This document shows, piece after piece, positions 58,503 through 64,000 of a stretch of 64,000 nucleotides of DNA. The stretch covers positions 35,502 to 99,501 of the forward strand of contig CAZVPI010000010.1 in assembly GCA_964628035.1 (NCBI GenBank), given 5' to 3'. This stretch comes from UBA2199 sp964628035 (GTDB lineage: Bacteria; Acidobacteriota; Aminicenantia; UBA2199). Position 1 is the stretch's first letter. Each line of letters starts with the position of its first letter. A model generated the notes under the pieces. The model saw only the letters and a program-made list of their open reading frames with translations. It made no database searches and was not told the origin of the DNA. Both the position numbers and the translations under genes were made by a program.

Positions 58503-60302
58503 ATGGCGCTGAGCTACGTTGTCAAGTGCTGGCATTGCATGGCCGAGTTCGACGCGGCCGCGGCCTCCGATTGCAGCCATTCGACGCCGACCAAGATCTG
58601 TCCCTTCTGCCTGAAGTGCTTCTGCAACGCCAGCGAAAGCTACAAGCAGGACTTCCGCAAGAACTGCCCCCGGGAACTGCTGCCCGGCGCCGCCGCCGTC
58701 GACCCGCTGATGCTCAAGATCGGCGAGATCCTGGTCAAGGCGGGGAAGATCACGATCGAGCAGCTGGACAAGGCGCTGGACAAGCAGCGCCTCCTCAACC
58801 GCAAGCTGGGGGAAGTGCTGATCATGATGTCGCTGATCACCCCCGACGAGCTGCAGCTGTACCTGCTCAACCAGAAGAGCATCGAGAAGATCGACCTGAA
58901 GAATTTCTCCCTCGATCCGGGGCTGGTGGGCCAGGTGGGCAAGGAGTTCTGCCTGGGGCAGAAGATCATCCCCATCGAAATCCAGGAGCTCGCCGACGGC
59001 AGCGTCCTGCGCTTCGCTTTCTATTCGCCGGGCGAGCTGCCGCGGCTGAAGGAGCGCGACGAGCTGCGCCGCTTCAAGCTCATCCCCTACCTGGCCCGCA
59101 AGGAGGAGATCGAAGGCCTGCTCCAGGTCCTGGAGAGCGGCGACCGCGAGATCCGCATCTACACCGAGCCCGACAGCACCCGACATGTGCGCACGCTCAA
59201 CGCCCTGGTCAAGTCGGCTGTGCAGGCCCGGGCCTCCGACGTGCTGTTCGAGTTCCGCGAGGGGCAGCTGGAGGTTTTTTTCCGCAGCGGCGAGGGACTG
59301 GTCCGCGTCAACCAGGCCTTCGAGGAGCCGCTCGAGTTCTTCGTCAAGCTGAAGGAGGTCTGCGGCTTCCGCGGCGAGGAGGGGCAGCCGGCCCGCGAGG
59401 CGTGGCTCTCGCTGAGCAAGGGTTTCAGCCATCTCAAGTGCAAGGCGCTCCATTACTCCGGCGGCTCGCAGGAGAACGTGCGCCTGCGCTTTTTCAACCT
59501 GCGTGACTATGCGCGGACCGTCCGCGGGCTCGGCCTGGAGATGGACGAGGCCGAGCGCGTCCAGGCCTTCCTGCGCATGCCGGCCGGGCTCTACCTGGTG
59601 GCCGGGCCGGCCTACAACCGCACGGCGGAAACGATGTACGCCCTGATGAACACGCTGGCCGGCGAGCGCATCGCCTCGGTCGAGCCGCTGGTGGTCCTGC
59701 GCAACGAGCGCTTCTTCCAGATCGAGAACCAGGGCGGCGACGTCAGTGACGCCGTATACAAGAACCTGCTGTTCTTCAAGCCCGACTCCATGTTCCTGTT
59801 CGACTTTTTCCAGAAGAACTACAACCGCCAGTTCCTCGATTTCGTAGGCCAGGGCAAGCTGTTCCTCGAGCTGCAGGGCTTTTCCTACGAGGAGATCTTC
59901 GAGAAGCTGCAGGTCGAGCACGAGGTGCCGTCGTCGTTCCTGGTCGAGAATGTGCGCCTGGTGCTGTTCCAGCGCCTGGTGCGCACGCTCTGTCCGGCCT
60001 GCAAGAAGCCGGATCCGCGCCCGGCGCGCGAGCTCTTCCGGAACAAGAAGCTGAGCGGCGAATACCGCCTGTTCCAGGAAGGGGGATGCCCCGCCTGCCA
60101 AGCGAGCGGCTACGGCGGCGAGGAGGTCCTCTTCGAGGTCTTCACCCTGGGCAACGAGGAACGCCCCGCTTTCTTCAAGCGCCACCTGGCCGCGCTCGAC
60201 CGCAAGATCTCCGAGGCCGGAAACCAGACCCTCTCCCAGAAGGTGCTCAACCGCGTGCTCAAGGGCGAGGTCTCGCACAAGGAGAGCCTTCGTTTTTTTT
60301 GA
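58503..60302 (+). CDS. GspE/PilB-like protein without Walker A (pseudo-ATPase)
   Basis: A 599-residue protein with the architecture of type II secretion/type IV pilus ATPases. The N-terminus has a zinc-type cluster CWHCMAEF...CPFCLKCFC, then a GspE/MshEN-like domain (LMLKIGEILVKAGKITIEQLDKAL). The core keeps N2 features (ALVKSAVQARASDVLFEF) and the late CPACKKPD/CPACQASG zinc knuckle. The P-loop position reads GPAYNRTAETMYALM instead of GPTGSGKTTTLYA, losing the GKT. It therefore probably cannot bind ATP normally. A stand-alone gene. Confidence 0.8.
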   Translation: MALSYVVKCWHCMAEFDAAAASDCSHSTPTKICPFCLKCFCNASESYKQDFRKNCPRELLPGAAAVDPLMLKIGEILVKAGKITIEQLDKALDKQRLLNRKLGEVLIMMSLITPDELQLYLLNQKSIEKIDLKNFSLDPGLVGQVGKEFCLGQKIIPIEIQELADGSVLRFAFYSPGELPRLKERDELRRFKLIPYLARKEEIEGLLQVLESGDREIRIYTEPDSTRHVRTLNALVKSAVQARASDVLFEFREGQLEVFFRSGEGLVRVNQAFEEPLEFFVKLKEVCGFRGEEGQPAREAWLSLSKGFSHLKCKALHYSGGSQENVRLRFFNLRDYARTVRGLGLEMDEAERVQAFLRMPAGLYLVAGPAYNRTAETMYALMNTLAGERIASVEPLVVLRNERFFQIENQGGDVSDAVYKNLLFFKPDSMFLFDFFQKNYNRQFLDFVGQGKLFLELQGFSYEEIFEKLQVEHEVPSSFLVENVRLVLFQRLVRTLCPACKKPDPRPARELFRNKKLSGEYRLFQEGGCPACQASGYGGEEVLFEVFTLGNEERPAFFKRHLAALDRKISEAGNQTLSQKVLNRVLKGEVSHKESLRFF

Positions 60303-60314
60303 GGCGCCTCCCGC

Positions 60315-60333
60315 GGATTTTTTCGAAGAATCC
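60315..60333 (+). terminator. Hairpin after the PilB-like gene
   Basis: GGATTTTT, loop TCG, AAGAATCC: an 8-pair stem with one G-T pair, 13 bases past the stop. No clear T-run follows. Confidence 0.4.
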
Positions 60334-60414
60334 TTGCTTGCCACTCATCCAAAACGATTTGTTTTGGGCCGCGATGAACTCATACGAACACTGGGAAAAT
60401 TATGATCTGGATCG

Positions 60415-60717
60415 CTAAGCGCGAAAGCTGCGGTTGCAGTCCAGGCAGACATAGAACCGCGGGCCGCTCCGGGCGCGGAGCCGCTCGCGGCGTTGCCGCC
60501 AGAAAAGGAAGAGGGCCAGGAGCAGGACGACGGCGGCCGGAAGGCTGGCGCGGCCGATCAGGAAGAACAGCACGGCCGCCAGCAGGCAGAGAAAGAGGAA
60601 CAGCAGCCCCAGGGCCACGTCCAGGGGCGAACCGCCGCCGCCGGGGCGTTCCTCGCTTTCGTGGGGCAGCGTGGCGCTCGAGCCGCAGGCGGGGCAGGCG
60701 GGGGGCGGGCGCGTCAC
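60415..60717 (-). CDS. Small membrane protein with two Cys-pair knuckles
   Basis: A 100-residue protein with an N-terminal CPACGS pair, two adjacent membrane helices (about 31-53 and 56-72), then a basic stretch and a C-terminal CLDCNRSFRA. The two Cys pairs could form one zinc ribbon across the hairpin. Its ATG overlaps the stop of the HD-protein gene by 4 bases, so it belongs to that operon. Family unknown. Confidence 0.7.
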   Translation of the reverse strand: MTRPPPACPACGSSATLPHESEERPGGGGSPLDVALGLLFLFLCLLAAVLFFLIGRASLPAAVVLLLALFLFWRQRRERLRARSGPRFYVCLDCNRSFRA

Positions 60718-61682
60718 TTGTCCATCAGGATGCGCCTGCCCAGCGCCTGGTTGAAGTCGGAGAACCGTTTCGCGTCGCCCCCGGCCTTGAGCTGCTCGTC
60801 GAAGATGCTCATGCGCGAATCGAGCAGGTCAAGGACGTGCAGCAGGTAGGCTTCGCGGGTCTTGGGCACCTCGGGCGATCCGAACTCCTTCTCGCCGTGG
60901 TGGGCGACGATCAGGTGCTGGATGCGGACGCTCAGCTCCTCGGGGAAGTCGGGGACGCGCCGGGCCAGGTCCAGGAAGATCTTGAGGCTGATCACCAGGT
61001 GGCCGAGCAGGCCGCCGGCCAGGGTGGTCTCCAGGGCCGGCTGGGTCTTGAACTCCTCGGTCTTGCCGATATCGTGGAACAGGGCGCCGATGAGCAGCGC
61101 CTCGACGTCCAGGCCGTAATGGGGGGCGACGGCCAGGACCAGCTTCAGCAGCGCGTGGGTGTGCTGCAGCAGGCCGCCGGCGAAGGCGTGGTGGATCTTC
61201 TGCGCGCCATAGGCCTGCGAGAAGACCGGGCCGAATTCCTCGCGAAACAGGTCGCTCAGCCGGCGCAGGTGGGGGTCGCGCAGGTTGGCATCGAGCAGGG
61301 CGTAGGTCTCCTTGAGGAGCGCTTCGCTGTCGAAGGGCGGCCGCTCGGCGAAATCATCCGCCGCCACGGCGTCTCCGGGCTCGAGGGGGCGGGCGCGGGC
61401 GATGGACAGCTGGGGTTTGCCGCGGTACTCGCGCACCTCGCCGGCGAAGCGGTAGACGCCGCCGGCCAGGATGACCTTGTGCAGGGAGTCGACGTTGTCC
61501 CAGATCTTGGCGGCCATGCGCCCGCTGCGGTCGGCCAGCAGCAGGTCCAGGTAATCCTTCTTGCTGTTGAGCGACTTGCGGCGGCTGATCTCCTGGACGC
61601 GGTAGTACCAGTTGAACGATTCGCCTGCCTTCAGCCCGGCCAGCGGCTGGGGCTCGTCCTTGGCCTTGTCGAACAGGTTCAT
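60714..61682 (-). CDS. YhaM-like 3'-5' exoribonuclease (OB + HD domains)
   Basis: A 322-residue protein with an N-terminal OB-fold (KDYLDLLLADRSGRMAAKIWDNVD) and a C-terminal HD domain: KIHHAFAGGLLQHTHALLKL and ALFHDIGKTEEF hold the metal ligands, later VAHHGEKEFGSP. This is the YhaM/CBF1 layout, an exonuclease acting on short RNA or DNA. It overlaps the SurA-like gene by 4 bases, forming a three-gene operon. Confidence 0.88.
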   Translation of the reverse strand: MNLFDKAKDEPQPLAGLKAGESFNWYYRVQEISRRKSLNSKKDYLDLLLADRSGRMAAKIWDNVDSLHKVILAGGVYRFAGEVREYRGKPQLSIARARPLEPGDAVAADDFAERPPFDSEALLKETYALLDANLRDPHLRRLSDLFREEFGPVFSQAYGAQKIHHAFAGGLLQHTHALLKLVLAVAPHYGLDVEALLIGALFHDIGKTEEFKTQPALETTLAGGLLGHLVISLKIFLDLARRVPDFPEELSVRIQHLIVAHHGEKEFGSPEVPKTREAYLLHVLDLLDSRMSIFDEQLKAGGDAKRFSDFNQALGRRILMDK

Positions 61683-62347
61683 TGCGGGCTCCTTAACTTG
61701 ATCTCGATGCGGTAGGCGGAGCGCAGGTCACCCAGCCAGTCTTTCAGCCGCCTCTCGCTCCGCTGCCGGCGCAGGTGGGCCTCGATCTGGGGGGTCATCT
61801 CGACCAGGCTGAGCGGTTCCAGGCCGATCTGTCTGTGGGAGGGCAGGTAGACGCCCTGGTAGAATTCCTCGATCGCCTCGAAGGGGATGATGAGCTCCAT
61901 GGGGAATTTTTCGCGCAGGACCTTCTCGTAGAGCACGATCTCGCGCAGGAACGCCTGAAAATCGCCCCAGCTCATGGCAAAGCGCCTCAGGGTCGACTGC
62001 AGGGCCTCCAGCGAGCCGGATTTCTGCAGGACCCTCGTCTGCACGGCCTCGACGTCCTCCTCGTCGGGAACGAACTCGTCTCCGTACTCCAGGGCGATCA
62101 CCTTGTAGGTGACCAGATCGTTCAGGACGCGGGAATAGAGGTCGTCCTCGCCCTCGTCGGCCCGGCGCTCGACGGGGAACAAGGCCACGGCCCGCTCGAT
62201 GTCGTGCAGGGTGATGATCTCCTCGTTGACCGTGGCGGCGATCTTGTCGACCAGGATCCCCTCGGGGGCCGCCGGCCGCAGCAGCAGCGGCAGAAGCAGC
62301 AGGCCGGCCAGGAACGGTCCGGGGAAAGCGTGGCGGCAGGGACGCAT
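61679..62347 (-). CDS. Exported SurA N-terminal-domain protein
   Basis: A 222-residue protein with a signal peptide (about residues 1-28) and a SurA/PpiC-type N-terminal chaperone domain: DKIAATVNEEIITLHDIERAV. The PPIase domains of full SurA are absent, so it would act only as a periplasmic chaperone. ATG 62347 is used because it starts the signal peptide and lies just past a TTGAGT/TACCAT promoter; the frame upstream to 62428 runs into repeat sequence. Confidence 0.8.
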   Translation of the reverse strand: MRPCRHAFPGPFLAGLLLLPLLLRPAAPEGILVDKIAATVNEEIITLHDIERAVALFPVERRADEGEDDLYSRVLNDLVTYKVIALEYGDEFVPDEEDVEAVQTRVLQKSGSLEALQSTLRRFAMSWGDFQAFLREIVLYEKVLREKFPMELIIPFEAIEEFYQGVYLPSHRQIGLEPLSLVEMTPQIEAHLRRQRSERRLKDWLGDLRSAYRIEIKLRSPQ

Positions 62348-62354
62348 GGGCTCG

Positions 62355-62383
62355 ATGGTAGCAGAAAACGCGGGGAAACTCAA
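62355..62383 (-). promoter_or_regulatory. Candidate promoter of the SurA-like operon
   Basis: Minus strand TTGAGT (62378-62383), 17-base spacer, TACCAT (62355-62360). The start codon follows within 10 bases, so the leader would be very short. Confidence 0.4.
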
Positions 62384-62850
62384 TGAACAGGAAGTGATAG
62401 TGAGAGTGGCGGTGGCAGTAGCAAGCAACTCAACGGACTAGAAGTGTCCGTGTCCGTGACAGTGTCGGCACAAAGTTCAACGAAGCTCAAGAGGCAGAGA
62501 AAGATAGAGGGTTGATGCATAAAAACAGACAGCATGGAGTGCGATCCATGCTGTTGCTTTTCCACTCTACCTCTTTGCCCCTTTGCCACTATTCCTCTTT
62601 ATGCGGACTGCTCCTGGTGATAAGTAATTCGTGATTCGTGATTGGAACGGCATAGGGAGGAAGAAGTGCTAGGCGCAGGGCATAAGGCCGAGGGCGCAGG
62701 GCAGGACAAAATGCCCGTTTCCCCTTCATCGTGGAAGTGAAAGTGGCAGCAGCCAGGACTTTTCGTTTTACAAAGCCCTTGGATGGCCTTGACCAACACG
62801 AACACTAACACCCAGAGCTTGTTTCTTTGTTTCTTACTCTGGGCTTTTGG
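62384..62850. repeat. Longest composite repeat spacer
   Basis: This gap between divergent genes holds GTGATAGTGAGAGTGGCGGTGGCAG, GTGTCCGTGTCCGTGACAGTG, a CTACCTCTTTGCCCCTTTGCC tract, GTAATTCGTGATTCGTGATTGG, GGCGCAGGGCATAAGGCCGAGGGCGCAGGGC and AACACGAACACTAACACC words. An inverted repeat AGCATGGA(GTGCGA)TCCATGCT lies at about 62532-62553. No gene is visible. Confidence 0.6.
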
Positions 62851-62852
62851 GC

Positions 62853-62858
62853 TATAAT
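62853..62858 (+). promoter_or_regulatory. TATAAT upstream of the prenyltransferase
   Basis: TATAAT at 62853-62858; the -35 is weak (TTTCTT at 17 bases). AGGAGG precedes the ATG. Confidence 0.45.
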
Positions 62859-62887
62859 CGCTCCTCCACGGTTCACAGGAGGCGAAG

Positions 62888-63781
62888 ATGACGGGAAAAG
62901 AGCGTCTGGGAATCTGGATGCAGCAGGTGCGAGCGCCGTTCCTGGCGCTGGCCGTGGCCCTGGCCCTGCTGGGGGTGGCCACCGCCCGCTGGCACGGGTT
63001 TTTCCACCTCGGGCAGGCGCTGCTCCTGGGGCTGGGCGTCGTCCTGGCCCACGCGTCGGTCAACCTGTTCAACGAGCTGTCCGATCATCGGACAGGCATC
63101 GATGCGGCCACGGCGCGCACCCCTTTCAGCGGCGGCAGCGGCATGCTGCAGTCCGGGAAGACGACCCCGCGCCAGGTGGCCCGGGCCGCTTATGGCGCGC
63201 TGCTGGCGGCCGGCGCCATCGGCGCGTACTTCGCCTGGGCCGGCGGCTGGCCGATTTTGGTCTTGATGGCCTGCGGCGCCCTGGCCATCCGCTTTTACAC
63301 CTCCCACCTGGCCCGCTGGGGCGTCGGCGAGCTGGCCAGCGGCCTGACCCTGGGCAGCATGGTGGTCGTCGGCTGCCATTACGCCCTGTCCTCCTTCGTG
63401 ACCGCCGACATCCTCTACATCTCCATTCCCCCGGGGATCCTCACCGCGCTGCTCCTGTTCCTGAACGAGTTTCCCGACGCCGAGGCCGACCGCCGCGGCG
63501 GCCGCCGCCATCTGGTCATCCTTCTGGGCAGGAAGCGCAGCGCCGCCTTGTATGCCGCAGCCGTGCTGCTGGTCTTCGCCCTGATCGCCGCCGGGCCCCT
63601 GCTGATGAACGTCCCCCATGCCGCGTGGCTGGCCCTGGCGGCGTTCCCCCTGGGGGCAGCGGCCGCGTTCCTGGCCTGGCGCCACCGTGACGATCCGCCG
63701 CGCCTGGTGCGGGCCCAGGCGCTGAACGTGGCCATGGTCATCGCCACGGACGTATTGTTGGCAATAGGCTATTTTCTTTAG
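62888..63781 (+). CDS. UbiA/MenA-family prenyltransferase
   Basis: A 297-residue integral membrane protein with about eight helices. The two Asp-rich motifs of UbiA enzymes are present: NLFNELSDHRTGID near residue 58 and NEFPDAEADRRGGR near 195. It attaches a polyprenyl chain to an aromatic acceptor; the closest layout is MenA (menaquinone), but other quinone or lipid substrates are possible. A strong AGGAGG precedes the ATG. Confidence 0.88.
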   Translation: MTGKERLGIWMQQVRAPFLALAVALALLGVATARWHGFFHLGQALLLGLGVVLAHASVNLFNELSDHRTGIDAATARTPFSGGSGMLQSGKTTPRQVARAAYGALLAAGAIGAYFAWAGGWPILVLMACGALAIRFYTSHLARWGVGELASGLTLGSMVVVGCHYALSSFVTADILYISIPPGILTALLLFLNEFPDAEADRRGGRRHLVILLGRKRSAALYAAAVLLVFALIAAGPLLMNVPHAAWLALAAFPLGAAAAFLAWRHRDDPPRLVRAQALNVAMVIATDVLLAIGYFL

Positions 63782-64000
63782 GATCGACGAAGGATAGCGA
63801 ACGGCGAACTTGGCGAACGGCTAACGGCGTACGGCAACCGCGCTAAGCGAATTCTACCTGCCCGCAACTGAAAATGAACGGCTGCTGGGGCATCCAATCG
63901 ACATTCCGAGAGTTCACTTCAATATGGTTTCCGTCCGCCGCATGCCGGATAACGTAAAATATTTTTCGCACATTTTAGAAGAGAGGTAGTCCTCCAAGTT
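63782..64000. repeat. Terminal spacer with repeat words
   Basis: The first 60 bases contain GGATAGCGAACGGCGAAC and TAACGGCGTACGGCAACC words like those in other spacers. The remaining 150 bases show no gene, RNA or repeat that I can recognise. Confidence 0.4.

Noticed and set aside
17294..62850. CRISPR array in the repeat-rich spacers
   Set aside because: The repeats are short, degenerate and without regular spacers of constant length; no cas genes are present.

Overview
The window is a GC-rich bacterial chromosome segment with densely packed, often overlapping genes. A Gram-negative cell plan is supported by a BamD-like lipoprotein, a SurA-like periplasmic chaperone domain and the MreBCD/PBP2/RodA elongation machinery. 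The mix of housekeeping genes, secreted peptidases, DUF4097 proteins and many radical SAM/SPASM enzymes would fit the Aminicenantes/Acidobacteriota part of the tree. That placement is inference from gene content only; no rRNA gene is present.

Layout. 1-12020: one long plus-strand run, mreB(end)-mreC-mreD-mrdA-rodA, a two-domain radical SAM protein, a SpoU methyltransferase, queH, a PASTA protein, rpe, bamD and a shortened uvrC. 12200-19764: an M14 carboxypeptidase, a tRNA-Leu with a textbook promoter, a lipid-kinase-like protein, a drastically shortened S46-type peptidase, an LprI-like protein, a lipoprotein and an inactive-looking M50 protease homologue. 19889-21703: an ABC exporter.

21950-37694 is the accessory heart of the window: three adjoining cassettes that look like RiPP (ribosomally made, post-translationally modified peptide) biosynthesis. 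Cassette 1 (plus): radical SAM with a PqqD-like N-terminus, a tandem PqqD protein, a ScmF-like radical SAM, an HPr-kinase-like protein and a precursor full of C-x-x-G units. Cassette 2: a PqqD-like protein, a ScmF-like radical SAM and a signal-peptidase-like protein on the minus strand; divergent from them, a frameshifted second C-x-x-G precursor and a decayed ScmC-like kinase. Cassette 3 (minus): a radical SAM-HPr-kinase fusion, a radical SAM, a third small Cys-containing precursor, a PqqD-like protein, a methyltransferase and two more radical SAMs, with a divergent second signal-peptidase-like gene. The gene set implies leader recognition by PqqD-like domains, radical modification of Cys/Gly-rich cores, possible phosphorylation, leader removal by S26-type peptidases, and perhaps export by the neighbouring ABC transporter. 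The component families resemble the SynChlorMet (Scm) cassette.

37872-47480: a POT peptide transporter, a membrane protein, two damaged genes (helix-hairpin-helix and alkyltransferase-like), an ECF sigma/anti-sigma/DUF4097 operon, an AmgK-like kinase, mnmA and dusB. 47661-63781: a DUF937 protein, an FmdB-type zinc ribbon, the pyrR-pyrB-pyrC operon, an AlaX-like editing protein, a thioredoxin-fold protein, an RlmL-like methyltransferase, a DUF58/BatD/BatA set, a PilB-like protein that has lost its Walker A motif, a YhaM-like HD protein, a SurA-N protein and a UbiA/MenA prenyltransferase.

Many spacers between operons hold degenerate short-word repeats (CTACCCCTTTACC tracts, GTGATTCGTGATTCG, AACACTAACAC and GCCGTACGCCGTATGCC words) that recur in different spacers. 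One such tract appears to have replaced the 3' end of uvrC.
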